A DNA stretch of 64,000 nucleotides from DASQHL01 sp963843685 (GCA_963843685.1 CAWJLO010000008.1:248001-312000), one strand, 5' to 3'. Shown: positions 1 through 9,266, counted from the first letter of the stretch. Notes: generated from the sequence alone by a model not told the origin. Numbers and translations: made by a program.

Positions 1-849
1 CGACCACCTGGTGGCACTGGCCGGTGCGAGCCGACGTGATCATGACGTGCCTCGTCATGCTGGCGGCGTACTTCTACGTGATCACGCAGCTGCGGGAGGT
101 CTGGTCGGACGCGGGGCGCGTGCGGCGGTCGCAGATCGCGTGTTTCGTGACGGGCGTGCTGGTGATGTACCTGGCCACCGGCTCGCCGATCGACACGGTA
201 GGCGACAACTTCCTGTTGGCGGCGCACATGCTGCAGCACATGCTGCTGCTCTTCGTGGTGGCGCCGCTGCTGCTCGCGGGGACGCCAACGTGGGTGTGGC
301 AGCGGATGCTGCGGCGGCCGAGCCGTGCTGCGCGTGGCGAAGGTGATCGTGCATCCGGTGATGGCGCTGGCGATCGTCTCAGGGACGTTCATCGCGGTGC
401 ACCTGCCGGCGGTGCTGGACTTCCAGCTACAGCACGACTCGGCGCACCTGTTCGGGCACATCGCGCTGACGGCGGCCGGGTTCGTGCTGTGGTGGCCGGT
501 GCTGAGCACGGTGCCGGAGTTGCCGCGGAGCTCGTACCCGGTGCAGATCGCGTACCTGTTCGTGCAGTCGCTGGCGCCGTCGATCCTGGCGTCGTTCGTC
601 ACGTTCGCGGACGGGGCGGTGTACTCGTTCTACGCGCAACAGCCGCGGCTGTGGGGGCTCTCGGCGGTGACGGACCAGCAGATCGCGGGGGGCATCATGA
701 AGCTCTTCGGGCTGGTGGCGACGTGGTGGTTCATCGCGCTGGCGTTCCATCGCTGGTATCGCCTGGAGACGCAGGAGGCGGAGAAAGAGCCGCTCTGGAG
801 CGAGGTCGAGGAAGAGCTGCAGAGCATGGGGCTGACGTCGGGGCACTGA
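1..849 (+). CDS. ctaG: CtaG-type (caa3) cytochrome c oxidase assembly membrane protein, 5' truncated and frameshifted
   Basis: The frame is open through the left edge of the window, so the start lies upstream. The first part (to about base 320) and the second part (from about 325) lie in different frames but join into one polytopic protein. Hydrophobic segments appear at bases 45-90, 140-190 and 230-285 in the first frame, and four more appear in the second, ending near the C-terminal run GLTSGH. The arrangement, with HMLQHMLLL in the third segment, fits the CtaG_caa3 family, which helps assemble caa3-type cytochrome c oxidase in the inner membrane (family knowledge). Switching frames requires skipping one base, meaning one extra base near 315-327. 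Decay is possible, but an assembly error is more likely because other genes here show the same lesion. No other oxidase genes are visible. Confidence 0.75.
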
Positions 850-965
850 GCCGCTGGCGGGCTCGTCACTCCACTGACACACGACACTTCTTCTCCGCAG
901 GGCCGGGGCCCTACTTCCGAATACACTATGTCGATGATCCTGCTCACGACACACGCGAGTCGCGC

Positions 966-2087
966 GTGATCGCGCTGGCGCCGCTGGGCGTGGCGATGAT
1001 CGGGCTGGTGCTGTGGGACGCGTTCGAGACGGTGGTGCTGCCGCGGCGCGTGGACCGGCGATTCCGTCCGGCGCGGTGGTTCTATCGCACGTTCTGGCGG
1101 ACGTGGCGGCTGGGCGCCGAGAAGACATCGGGCGATCAGCGAGAGTGGCTGCTGGCGGTGTTCGGGCCGCTCTCGGTGCTGATGCTGTTCGTGTTCTGGG
1201 CGTCGCTGTTGATCCTGGGGTTCGCGTTGGTGCAGGTGTCGGCGGGCTCGGGGCTGATCGTGGGCGGGCGCGAGGCGAACTTCGGGACGGCGATCTACCT
1301 CAGCGGGACGACGTTCTTCACGCTGGGGCTGGGGGACGTGGCGCCGACGACGGGGTTCGCGCGGGCGATCACGGTGATCGAGGCGGGCACGGGGTTCAGC
1401 TTCCTGGCGCTGGTGATCGGCTACCTGCCGATCCTGTACCAGACGTTCTCGCGGCGCGAGCTGAACGTGACGCTGCTGGACGCGCGGGCGGGATCGCCGC
1501 CGACGGCCGGGGAGATGCTGCGGCGGTACGGCGCATCCGGGGACGGAGCGTCCAAGGACGCGACGGAGCTGGAGCGGCTGCTGCTCGACTGGGAGCGTTG
1601 GGCGGCGGAGCTGCTGGAGAGCCACGTTTCGTACCCGATCGTGGGGTACTTCCGGTCGCAGCACGACCACCAATCGTGGCTGGGGGCCGTGACGGCGATG
1701 CTCGACTTCTCGGCGCTGGTGCTGGCGTGCGAGCGGGACAACCGGCTACGGCGTCCGGCGGAGCTTGCGTTCGCGATGTCGCGGCACGCGGTGGTCGACC
1801 TGATGCAGACGTTCAAGCTGGAGCTGCACGACCCGGAGCCGGAGCGGCTGGGGGTGGCCGACCGCGCGCGGCTGGAGCCGATGCTGGCGGCGGCGGGCAT
1901 GTCATCGCTGGCGGACGGCGCAGCGTGGGCGCGGCTGACGGAGCTGCGGGCGATCTACGAGCCGTATACGGCGGCGCTGGGGCTGTTCTTCCTGATCGAC
2001 CTGCCGCCGTGGCTGATCGACAAGCGGCAGGCGGACAACTGGCAGACGAGCGACCGCGGCTCGGTGCTGCCGGCGTCGTGGGGTTAG
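966..2087 (+). CDS. Two-TM pore-loop ion channel protein (Ion_trans_2, K+ channel-like)
   Basis: The protein is about 373 aa. An N-terminal hydrophobic segment runs into the run WDAFETVVLPRR. A second long segment (bases about 1150-1250) follows, then a pore loop (about 1300-1350) containing TTFFTLGLGD, and a third hydrophobic segment. This is the TM-pore-TM layout of potassium-channel-like proteins, but the selectivity filter reads TLGLGD instead of the canonical TVGYGD, so ion preference is uncertain. The remaining roughly 220 residues are soluble and hold no domain I recognise. GTG at 966 is the earliest sensible start; GTG 990 or ATG 996 are alternatives, and none has a clear ribosome binding site. 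A 13-codon ORF at 928-969 overlaps this start. Confidence 0.7.
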   Translation: MIALAPLGVAMIGLVLWDAFETVVLPRRVDRRFRPARWFYRTFWRTWRLGAEKTSGDQREWLLAVFGPLSVLMLFVFWASLLILGFALVQVSAGSGLIVGGREANFGTAIYLSGTTFFTLGLGDVAPTTGFARAITVIEAGTGFSFLALVIGYLPILYQTFSRRELNVTLLDARAGSPPTAGEMLRRYGASGDGASKDATELERLLLDWERWAAELLESHVSYPIVGYFRSQHDHQSWLGAVTAMLDFSALVLACERDNRLRRPAELAFAMSRHAVVDLMQTFKLELHDPEPERLGVADRARLEPMLAAAGMSSLADGAAWARLTELRAIYEPYTAALGLFFLIDLPPWLIDKRQADNWQTSDRGSVLPASWG

Positions 2088-2113
2088 CCGCCGCCCAAGG
2101 CACGAGCCCTCGT

Positions 2114-4609
2114 TTACGCGGCGCGCGGCTCGACCGTCCGGGCCGGCCGGCGTAAGCGCGCGCGGTCGATGACGGCGTACGTCGCGATCTTCACCCGGTC
2201 GTTGAAGGCGAACCAGGCGAGCGCGTAGGCCCACACGAAGGCGGCCCAGCCCCAACCGATCGGCGTCATGAAGAGGCCGGACACGGCGATCAGCGTCGCG
2301 ACGACCTGCGTGCCGAAGACGGCGATGAGGAGGATGTTGGATGGGCGGCTGGACCAGAACGGGCCGCGCGTGCGGGTGACGAAGATGGTCAGGTGGCCGG
2401 CCACGGAGAGTTTCAGATACATGAGCGTCCGAATGTGGTCATGATCGAGGCCGAACACGCGGTCGGCGAGGACGAACAGCGAAAACGACGCCATCACACC
2501 GGCGACGCCCAGCGCCGTCGCGACGCTGAGGACGAGGGACATGTCCCAGGCCTCGGGTCGGTGCGCATATTCGGCGCGGTCGTAGGCGATCGAAAGGATG
2601 GCGCCGTCGTTGAGGAGTGCGAGCAGCACGATCATGATCGCCGTGACGGGGAAGAAGTTGAAGATGAGGATGGCGAGCGTCATGAAGAGCAGGACGCGGA
2701 TCGTCTCGGCGATGCGATAGATAGCGTAGCTGTTCATCCGCTGGAAGATGCGGCGGCTCTCCTGGATGGCGTCGATGACGATGCCGAGGCCGGGCTCGAG
2801 CAGCGTGATGTCGGCGGCGGACCTCGCGGCATCCGTGGCGCCGGAGACGGCGATACCGGCGTCAGCGCGCTTGAGTGCGGGCGCGTCGTTCACGCCGTCG
2901 CCCGTCATGCCGACGATGTGCCCGCGGCTCTGCAGCAGTCCGACGAGCGTGTGCTTGTGTTCGGGGAACACCTGGGCGAAGCCGTCCGCGGCCTCAATCT
3001 CGTCGATGATCTTCTCGTCGGGATTCTCCTCGTCGACCTGCGCGAGGAGGTCGGCCGGGAGGATGTCAGCGCCGAGGCCCAGCTCGCGGCTCACCTCCTG
3101 GGCGATGGCGACCTGGTCGCCAGTCACCATCTTCACGTCGACACCCATGTCCCGGGCCGCCTCGATCGTCGAACGCGCGTCGTCGCGAGGCGGATCGAAG
3201 AGCGGGAGCACGCCGAGTGCCTGCCACTGACCCGTCGCGTCGGTGCGCGCCACGCCAAGTGAGCGGAACCCTCTTTTCGCGAAGGCGTCCACGGCGGCGT
3301 CGACGTCGTGCTGGACGGCGGAGGCGTTCGCGGACATCGCCATGACGACCTGCGGCGCGCCCTTCGCGACCCGAAAGGCGACACCGTCCGGGCCGGTCAC
3401 GGTAGCCTCGGTGCGCTTCACGACGGGATCAAATGGCACGAATCGCGTGACTCGATAGCCGCGATCCTCGAGGGGCTGGTGGACGGCGCCGAGCACGGCG
3501 AGATCGATCGGGTCCTTATCTTCGGCACGGGAGGCGAGGGCGGCGGATGCGATCAGCTCGTCCGGGCTCAGGCCGGCGACGACGAACGGCTCGCCGAGCG
3601 TGAGCTTGTTCTGCGTGAGCGTGCCGGTCTTGTCGGAGCAGAGGATGTCCACACCGGCCAGCTCCTCGACGGCGGCGAGCTTGGTGACGATCGCCTGGCG
3701 ACGGGCGAGCAGTCGCGCGCCGACGGCCATGGTGACGGAGAGCACTGTGGGCATCGCCACGGGGATGCCGGCGACAGTCAGCACAAGGCAGAACTGCAGC
3801 GTGGAGATTACGCCCTCGTGGCGGGCGATCGACACGACGATGATCAACGTCACGAGGGCGAGGGCGAGCGCGATCAGGTAGTTACCGATCTGCAGGACGG
3901 CGCGCTGGAAGTGGCTGGTGGTGTGCGTTGTCTCGACAAGGAGGGCTGTCTCGCCGAAGTAGGTGTCGCGCCCGGTCGCGTAGACGACGCCGTCGATCTC
4001 GCCGCGCTTGATGATCGAGCCGGAGTACACGGGGTCGCTTTCGCCGCGCGAGACGGGCAGCGACTCGCCCGTGAGCTGGGACTGATCCACTTCGACGGGA
4101 TCGCCATCGAGGAGGCGCGTATCGGCCGGCACGATATCGCCGATGCGGAGGCGGACCACGTCGCCAGGCACGAGCTCGCGCGCGGCGATCGAGGTCCAGG
4201 CGCCGTCCCGGCGCACGCGCGCTCCGAGTGAGAGGCGCGCCTTGAGCGCAGCGATGGCGTTCCCCGCCTGGTACTCCTCCCAGAAGCCGACGCCGGCGTT
4301 GGCGACGAGCAGAGTGAGGATGATGCCGAGGTCCGGCCAGCGCCCGACGAGCCCGGAGAGGAGTGCGGCGATCTCGATCATCCAGGGGATCGGGCCCCAG
4401 AAGTAGGACAGCAGGCGCAAGACGGGATTGGGGCGATCTTCGGGCAGCTCGTTTGGGCCGTGCTCGGCGAGGCGGCGGGCGGCCTCGGCGCCGCTGAGCC
4501 CCTCCGGCGACGTGTTTAGCCGCGTCTCGAGCGCCGCGAGATCGATGCTCGTGAGGTCGCCCTGCGCGGACCCCTTCCGGGACTTGTTGACGCCGCGGGC
4601 GAGCCTCAT
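2114..4609 (-). CDS. Plasma-membrane proton-efflux P-type ATPase (type IIIA)
   Basis: The protein is 831 aa. It has an N-terminal cation_ATPase_N region, the actuator TGES motif (about residues 180-183), the intramembrane run AGIPVAMP, the phosphorylation motif DKTGTLT with its aspartate near residue 326, and the hinge motif TGDGVNDAPAL. The compact N-terminus and the sequence around GPIPWMIE match the fungal/plant-type H+-ATPase family found in many bacteria and archaea, which pumps protons outward at the cost of ATP. The start is ATG at 4609, whose ATGA overlaps the stop of the upstream methyltransferase, so the two are translationally coupled. An upstream in-frame ATG (4660) would intrude into that gene and was not chosen. 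Substrate assignment is by family resemblance only. Confidence 0.9.
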   Translation of the reverse strand: MRLARGVNKSRKGSAQGDLTSIDLAALETRLNTSPEGLSGAEAARRLAEHGPNELPEDRPNPVLRLLSYFWGPIPWMIEIAALLSGLVGRWPDLGIILTLLVANAGVGFWEEYQAGNAIAALKARLSLGARVRRDGAWTSIAARELVPGDVVRLRIGDIVPADTRLLDGDPVEVDQSQLTGESLPVSRGESDPVYSGSIIKRGEIDGVVYATGRDTYFGETALLVETTHTTSHFQRAVLQIGNYLIALALALVTLIIVVSIARHEGVISTLQFCLVLTVAGIPVAMPTVLSVTMAVGARLLARRQAIVTKLAAVEELAGVDILCSDKTGTLTQNKLTLGEPFVVAGLSPDELIASAALASRAEDKDPIDLAVLGAVHQPLEDRGYRVTRFVPFDPVVKRTEATVTGPDGVAFRVAKGAPQVVMAMSANASAVQHDVDAAVDAFAKRGFRSLGVARTDATGQWQALGVLPLFDPPRDDARSTIEAARDMGVDVKMVTGDQVAIAQEVSRELGLGADILPADLLAQVDEENPDEKIIDEIEAADGFAQVFPEHKHTLVGLLQSRGHIVGMTGDGVNDAPALKRADAGIAVSGATDAARSAADITLLEPGLGIVIDAIQESRRIFQRMNSYAIYRIAETIRVLLFMTLAILIFNFFPVTAIMIVLLALLNDGAILSIAYDRAEYAHRPEAWDMSLVLSVATALGVAGVMASFSLFVLADRVFGLDHDHIRTLMYLKLSVAGHLTIFVTRTRGPFWSSRPSNILLIAVFGTQVVATLIAVSGLFMTPIGWGWAAFVWAYALAWFAFNDRVKIATYAVIDRARLRRPARTVEPRAA

Positions 4610-5265
4610 ATGCCGTCTTCGGCCTTCCGCGCCAACACGATATCGGCGGGCAATCCCCACACACCGATCCGACGCACCGTGCCGATCTCGAAGCCGGCGG
4701 CGGCGGCGCTGCTTGCCGCGTAGATCGGGCGACAGTCAAGGAGGCGAGGGAAGAGCGCATGCCCGCGCTCGTACAGTCGAGTCATGAGGTTGGGCGAGTC
4801 GCGCGTCAGGCTGAGGTTGACGAAGCGTCCGCCGGGCTTCAGCACGCGTCGAATTTCAGTCAGGGCGATCGCGATGGCGTCCGTGGGGAGGAGCTCCAGC
4901 ACGAAGCTCATGAACACGAGGTCGAACCGGTCACCTGCGACAGGCAGCCGCGTTGCGTCGCCGAGCGCGAGCATGGCGTGGCCGTCACAGCGGCGCCGGG
5001 CCTCGCGCAGCATGCCGGGGGCGAGGTCAACGCCGACGGCGGCGCCGTTGGCGCCGACCGCCGCGGCGAGACGGGCGAGCGCGCGGCCGGGGCCCGGCCC
5101 GATTTCGAGCGCGGCCTCGCCCGGGCGCGCAGCGGCGAGATCGACGGCGCGGCGGATGGCGGATCTCTCGAACACGCCTTCCGTGCGATCGTAGATGCGG
5201 CTGAGACGGTCGTAGGTGCGCTGCGCGTCGCGCGAGGTGGTGCGGACGGGCAGGATCTCGGGCAT
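4606..5265 (-). CDS. Class I SAM-dependent methyltransferase (UbiE-like)
   Basis: The protein is 219 aa. It has a Rossmann methyltransferase fold with motif I ALEIGPGPGRAL, an acidic motif II after GVDLAP, a DLVFMSFVLELLP post-II segment and a RRVLKPGGRFV segment. These are typical of Methyltransf_11/UbiE-type enzymes, but the substrate cannot be read from sequence. The stop codon overlaps the ATG of the proton ATPase by four bases (ATGA), making a two-gene minus-strand operon. Such methyltransferases are often annotated as menaquinone/ubiquinone methylases, but nothing nearby supports a quinone role. Confidence 0.8.
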   Translation of the reverse strand: MPEILPVRTTSRDAQRTYDRLSRIYDRTEGVFERSAIRRAVDLAAARPGEAALEIGPGPGRALARLAAAVGANGAAVGVDLAPGMLREARRRCDGHAMLALGDATRLPVAGDRFDLVFMSFVLELLPTDAIAIALTEIRRVLKPGGRFVNLSLTRDSPNLMTRLYERGHALFPRLLDCRPIYAASSAAAAGFEIGTVRRIGVWGLPADIVLARKAEDGI

Positions 5266-5306
5266 GTCTTACGCCCCTGTGGCACGACGCGGTCGTCGCG
5301 GCATCG

Positions 5307-5720
5307 CTACGATGCCTCCTCGGACCAGCGTACGAGGGTGACGGGCGCGACGCCGCTACGGACGATGTCTTCGGCGACGCTTCCCTTCGCCAGCTCCGAC
5401 AACGGGGAGCGGGCGTGCGTTGCCATGACGATGAGGTCCACGCGCTCCTCGCGGGCGACGTCGACGATGCCGCGCACGGGGTCGCCGGCCTTGCTGATGC
5501 GTCGCTCGACTGGGACGTCAGGGAGCGCGTCGGCCGCGGTGGAGAGCAGCTGGGCGAGCGTGCGTTCTTCGTCGCGCGCCAACTCGGGCGTCTCCGGAAG
5601 TTCGCCCACACAGAGCAGGACGACGGTTTCGGCGCCCATGCTCTGCGCGAGCCAGTTCGCAACAGGCAGCGCGGCCCGCGAACCGGCGGAACGATCGATC
5701 GGGATGAGGATCTTAGTCAT
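5307..5720 (-). CDS. Universal stress protein (UspA family)
   Basis: The protein is 137 aa, the normal length for a single-domain Usp. It opens with KILIPIDRSAGSRAAL (the strand-loop of the Usp fold) and contains DLIVMATHAR followed by KGSVAEDIVR near the C-terminus. The canonical ATP-binding Usp motif is G-x2-G-x9-G-S/T. Here the GS pair is present, but the two leading glycines are replaced in the THARSPLSEL stretch, so ATP binding may be weak or absent. It is transcribed alone on the minus strand behind a roughly 200-bp spacer, in which I see no convincing promoter. Confidence 0.85.
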   Translation of the reverse strand: MTKILIPIDRSAGSRAALPVANWLAQSMGAETVVLLCVGELPETPELARDEERTLAQLLSTAADALPDVPVERRISKAGDPVRGIVDVAREERVDLIVMATHARSPLSELAKGSVAEDIVRSGVAPVTLVRWSEEAS

Positions 5721-5928
5721 TGAGAGTCCAACTGTCCGTCATCAAGACGCGGCGCCAGCCGCGCGATCCAACCTTCGTGAAGAGCATAGCGCGCGTCGAT
5801 TGCGGAAGACCCATGCCATTCGGACGGACTTGGCGAAGCGAACGTCCTTGTGATGAATTCTTCTCGAACAGCGATGTGCGGCGCACATTGGCGCCCTCTC
5901 ACGTAGCGCGGGCGGTGCTACGGGCGTG
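5721..5928. other. Intergenic spacer upstream of the universal stress gene
   Basis: These 208 bases lie between the stop of the HAD hydrolase and the start of the universal stress gene. The ORFs crossing it have no family resemblance. I found no convincing -35/-10 pair or terminator hairpin. Confidence 0.4.
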
Positions 5929-6618
5929 CTAGCCGTCGAGGATGATGCGGAGGGCCGCATCGACGTCGGCGAGGTCCTCGATCGCGGTATCGGCGCCGGC
6001 GCCGCGGAGCTCCTCGATTGAGTTGCGGCCGGTGGCGACGGCGAGGGCGAAGGCGTCGTTGGCCTTCGCGGCGGTGACATCGTGCGGGGTGTCGCCGATG
6101 ACGACGACGCGGCCGGGCCGAGTGCCGTTGGACATGCGATCGATGGCGATGCGGATCACCTCGTGGCGATCGTGGGAGTCCTCGCCGAAGCCGCCGGGGG
6201 TGCCGGGGAAGAACTCGGCGATGCCGAAGTGGCGGAGTTTCAGCTCGCCCCCGCGGCGGAGGTTGCCGGTGCCGAGCGCCTGCGTCACGCCGTCGCGGGC
6301 GTGCAGCGCCTCGAGAATCGCGCGGATTCCGGGCATGAGGCGGCCGCCTTCGACTTCGCGCAAGGAGGCGGCGAGGTGCGGAATGTAGGCTTCGCGGAGG
6401 CGGGCCAGCTCCTCTTCAACGCGGCTGTCGTCGATGCCGTGCTCGCGGGCGGCGTCGCGGAAGATGGCTGTGTCGGTGCGGCCGGAGAACTCGACGCGGC
6501 GGAAGGCGTCGGGGACGCCGTAGAGGTCCTCGAAGGCGCGTGCCATGGCGAGGCTGCCGGCGCCGCCGGTGTAGAGGAGGGTGTTGTCGATGTCCCAGAG
6601 GATGAGGGTGTGGATCAC
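5929..6618 (-). CDS. HAD-superfamily hydrolase, phosphoglycolate-phosphatase-like
   Basis: The protein is 229 aa. Motif I is WDIDNTLLYTGG (nucleophile Asp plus acid/base Asp), followed by a helical cap, and motif IV is VVIGDTPHDVTAA. This is the layout of subclass I HAD phosphatases such as phosphoglycolate phosphatase or beta-phosphoglucomutase relatives; the substrate is unknown. The GTG start at 6618 is preceded exactly six bases upstream by a minus-strand TAGACT (6630-6625) with no Shine-Dalgarno between, which suggests a leaderless mRNA. It follows the rhodanese and a small hypothetical gene on the same strand. Confidence 0.85.
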   Translation of the reverse strand: MIHTLILWDIDNTLLYTGGAGSLAMARAFEDLYGVPDAFRRVEFSGRTDTAIFRDAAREHGIDDSRVEEELARLREAYIPHLAASLREVEGGRLMPGIRAILEALHARDGVTQALGTGNLRRGGELKLRHFGIAEFFPGTPGGFGEDSHDRHEVIRIAIDRMSNGTRPGRVVVIGDTPHDVTAAKANDAFALAVATGRNSIEELRGAGADTAIEDLADVDAALRIILDG

Positions 6619-6624
6619 GGTGGG

Positions 6625-6630
6625 AGTCTA
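6625..6630 (-). promoter_or_regulatory. Candidate -10 box for a leaderless HAD transcript
   Basis: TAGACT on the minus strand is followed by CCCACC and then the GTG start. The -10-to-start spacing of six bases recurs at five other genes in the window. Confidence 0.45.
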
Positions 6631-6746
6631 CGGGTTGAGGTTATGGGGTGACAGTTTTCGTGATGCTTGAATCGTTTGCGTTCTCTCGCGACGGTGAGGG
6701 CGCTGCACTCCCTGCTTCTCCAGGTGGGGAACGACGGTGGGCGGCG

Positions 6747-6938
6747 CTAGTAGATCTCGACGCGCTCTTCCACTTCATCTTCGGTGCAGAGGCGTTCGGT
6801 GCCGAGGCGCGCAGCATCTTCACTTTCGACGTAGCGGAGGAGGATCTCGCGACCGTCGACCGTCTCGGCTACGACCTCGGCGATTGATTTGTCCGAGAGT
6901 CGAACGCGATCGCCCGGCTCCAGGTCGTACAAGTCCAT
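6747..6938 (-). CDS. Small conserved-looking hypothetical protein, 63 aa
   Basis: The reading frame extends upstream to 6995. The ATG at 6938 is preferred because an AGGAAG ribosome binding site lies about seven bases upstream and the protein then begins MDLYDLEPGDRVRL. The product is acidic and has a short beta-rich character (DRVRLSDKS, then REILLRYVES), resembling small SH3-like or KOW-like fragments. No catalytic motif is visible and I do not recognise a family. It sits between the rhodanese and the HAD hydrolase on the same strand. Confidence 0.55.
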   Translation of the reverse strand: MDLYDLEPGDRVRLSDKSIAEVVAETVDGREILLRYVESEDAARLGTERLCTEDEVEERVEIY

Positions 6939-6998
6939 GATCCGCTTCCTATCCAGGCACAGGCGGGGGCGCCTGTGCTCCATCGCGGCGGGCAAGGA

Positions 6999-7337
6999 TT
7001 ACTCGACGGGGTGGCCGGCTTTGCGCCAGGCTTCGGTGCCGCCGTCGAGGGTGTAGAGGCGATCGGCGGGGAGGCCGGCGGCGGCGGCCATCTCGGCGGC
7101 GAGGGCGCTGCGCTGGCCGACGGCGCAGACGAAGAGGAGCTTGCCGTCCTTGGGGAGCTCCTCGCGGCGGTTCCAGACGCTGTTGACGGGGATGAGCGTG
7201 GCGCCGGGGAGGTGGCCACCGCTGAACTCGTTCGGTTCACGCACGTCGATCACAGCGACGCCATCAGCGCCGACCATCTCGACCGCCTCCGGCACGTCGA
7301 CGCGGTAGAAGGGCTCACGCTCGTCTTTCTTGGGCAT
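6999..7337 (-). CDS. Single-domain rhodanese-like sulfurtransferase
   Basis: The protein is 112 aa. It shows the rhodanese signatures VAVIDVREPNEFSGGHLPGA in the first half and the active-site loop CAVGQRS with the catalytic cysteine in the second. The domain binds a persulfide on that cysteine and transfers sulfane sulfur to thiophilic acceptors (family knowledge); the acceptor is unknown. The ATG start has a GAGGAG-type ribosome binding site. It is the first gene of a minus-strand group with the 63-aa protein and the HAD hydrolase. Confidence 0.88.
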   Translation of the reverse strand: MPKKDEREPFYRVDVPEAVEMVGADGVAVIDVREPNEFSGGHLPGATLIPVNSVWNRREELPKDGKLLFVCAVGQRSALAAEMAAAAGLPADRLYTLDGGTEAWRKAGHPVE

Positions 7338-7426
7338 GTCGGCGGCGCTCCTCGCTCGTGTAAGTGGACGAATTCAGTCTGACAATTCGCGGGGTGGGCG
7401 GCAACGGACGGCGCGGGCCGGCGTTG

Positions 7427-7455
7427 TTGACCGCCTGCCGGGGTCGGGCTAGATT
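7427..7455 (+). promoter_or_regulatory. Sigma70-type promoter for the acetyl-CoA synthetase gene
   Basis: TTGACC at 7427-7432 and TAGATT at 7450-7455 are separated by 17 bases, about 44 bases ahead of the start codon. Confidence 0.6.
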
Positions 7456-7498
7456 GGCCATGCCGCGATTCAAGCCAGATTCGAGTGAGGTATCGCCG

Positions 7499-9262
7499 AT
7501 GGACTACCCGATCATCCCGAAGCCGCCGATCGACCAGTTCAAGGTGCGCCCGAACCTGGACGACTACGCCAAGATCCGGGCGAGCTTCGTCTATCCGGAC
7601 GTGGTGAAAGAGCTGGACGGGCTCGGCGGCGGCGCGCAAGGGGGCGCGGGCGGCGCGCTCAACATCGCGTACGAATCGATCGACCGGCACCTGAAGCACG
7701 GCGGGGCGGAGCGTCTGTGCTGGATCTGGGAGGGGAAGGACGGAGCGATCGAGCGGTACACGTACGCGGACGCGGCGCGGATGTCGAACCGGTTCGCAAA
7801 CATGCTCGGGGCGCTGGGGATCAAGAAGGGCGAGCGCGTGTTCTGCTTCATGGACCGGGTGCCGGAGCTGTACGCGGCGGTGTTCGGGACGCTGAAGGCG
7901 GGGTGCGTGACGGGGCCGCTGTTCTCGGCGTTCGGGCCGGACGCGGCGGGGGACCGGCTGGCGGACGCAGGGGCGTCGGTGCTGGTGACGTCGCCGGAGC
8001 AGCGGGCGAAGGTGGCGCAGATGAAGCCGAACCTGCCGGAGCTGCGGCACATCATCATCGTCGACCACGGCAAGGAGCCGAAGCTGGAGCCGGGCGAGCT
8101 TTCGTGGAACGAGCTGTACGCCGCGGCGTCGGACGAGTACGAGATCGTGCGGACGGACCCGGAAGACCCGGCGGTGATGCACTACACGTCGGGGACGACG
8201 GGGAAGTCGAAGGGGGCGGTGCACGTACACCAGGCGGTGCTGGGGCACTACGCGACGGGGAAGTACGTGCTCGATCTGCACCGGGACGACATCTACTGGT
8301 GCACGGCGGACCCGGGGTGGGTGACGGGGACGTCGTACGGGATGTTCGCGCCGCACACGAACGGCGTGACGTCGCTGATCTACGAGGGCGGGTTTTCGGC
8401 GAGCAAGTGGTACGAGCTGATCGACCGGCACAAGGTGACGGTGTGGTACACGGCGCCGACGGCGATCCGGCTGCTGATGAAGGCGGGCGACGAGATCCCG
8501 AAGAAGCACGACCTCTCGAGCCTGCGGTACACGATGTCGGTGGGCGAGCCGCTCAACCCGGAGGCTGTGGTGTGGTCGGACAGGGTGCTGGGGCTGCCGT
8601 TCCACGACAACTGGTGGCAGACGGAGACGGGCTCGATCATGATCGCGAACTACCCGTGGATGCCGATCAAGCCGGGGAGCATGGGGCGGCCGATGCCGGG
8701 GATCGAGCCGGGGATCATCGACGACGACGGGAACGTGAAGGCGCCGGGAGAGGAGGGCGACCTCGCGCTGCGGCCGGGGTGGCCATCGATGTTCCGGACG
8801 TACTGGAACAACGAGGCGATGTACAAGAGCAAGTTCCGCAACGGCTGGTACATCACGGGCGACCGGGGACGGATGGACGAGGACGGCTACTTCTGGTTCG
8901 TGGGGCGTTCGGACGACGTGATCAACACGGCGGGGCACCTGGTGGGGCCGTTCGAGGTGGAGAGCGCGCTGATCGAGCATCCGGCGGTGGCGGAGGCGGG
9001 CGTGATCGGCAAGCCGGACCCGGTGGCGATGGAGATCGTGAAGGCGTTCGTGACGCTGAAGGACGGGTACGAGCAGAGCGAGAAGCTGCGGCATGAGCTG
9101 ATGCAGTTCGCGCGAAAGAAGCTGGGGCCGGGCGTGGCGCCGCGGGAGATCGACTTCATCGACGTGCTGCCGAAGACGCGCAGCGGGAAGATCATGCGGC
9201 GGCTGCTGAAGGCGCGGGAGCTGGGGCTGCCGGAGGGCGACACGAGCACGCTGGAGGATTAG
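7499..9262 (+). CDS. acsA: Acetate--CoA ligase / acyl-CoA synthetase (AMP-forming)
   Basis: The protein is 587 aa. It contains the adenylate-forming P-loop YTSGTTGKSKGA, the A8 hinge TGDRGRMDEDGYFWFVGR, and the C-terminal catalytic lysine motif RSGKIMRR. The segment CVTGPLFSAFGPDAAGDRL and the overall length resemble Bacillus AcsA, which converts acetate, ATP and CoA to acetyl-CoA via acetyl-AMP. A related short-chain specificity (for example propionate) cannot be excluded. The ATG at 7499 is chosen because a GAGTGAGG ribosome binding site precedes it; an upstream in-frame extension to 7364 is poorly coding. The flavin monooxygenase follows after four bases, so the two are cotranscribed. Confidence 0.9.
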   Translation: MDYPIIPKPPIDQFKVRPNLDDYAKIRASFVYPDVVKELDGLGGGAQGGAGGALNIAYESIDRHLKHGGAERLCWIWEGKDGAIERYTYADAARMSNRFANMLGALGIKKGERVFCFMDRVPELYAAVFGTLKAGCVTGPLFSAFGPDAAGDRLADAGASVLVTSPEQRAKVAQMKPNLPELRHIIIVDHGKEPKLEPGELSWNELYAAASDEYEIVRTDPEDPAVMHYTSGTTGKSKGAVHVHQAVLGHYATGKYVLDLHRDDIYWCTADPGWVTGTSYGMFAPHTNGVTSLIYEGGFSASKWYELIDRHKVTVWYTAPTAIRLLMKAGDEIPKKHDLSSLRYTMSVGEPLNPEAVVWSDRVLGLPFHDNWWQTETGSIMIANYPWMPIKPGSMGRPMPGIEPGIIDDDGNVKAPGEEGDLALRPGWPSMFRTYWNNEAMYKSKFRNGWYITGDRGRMDEDGYFWFVGRSDDVINTAGHLVGPFEVESALIEHPAVAEAGVIGKPDPVAMEIVKAFVTLKDGYEQSEKLRHELMQFARKKLGPGVAPREIDFIDVLPKTRSGKIMRRLLKARELGLPEGDTSTLED

Positions 9263-9266
9263 ACGA

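Noticed and set aside
928..969. A 13-codon ORF before the channel gene
   Set aside because: It has no ribosome binding site or conservation evidence; it merely overlaps the chosen GTG.
24..2087. One continuous 687-aa protein spanning the CtaG-like and channel genes
   Set aside because: The middle third is GC-driven low-complexity sequence, while the alternate frame at 325-849 gives a clear membrane protein.
7250..9094. A 614-aa minus-strand frame opposite the acetyl-CoA synthetase gene
   Set aside because: It is Arg/His/Pro-rich shadow translation typical of high-GC DNA; the plus strand carries all family motifs.
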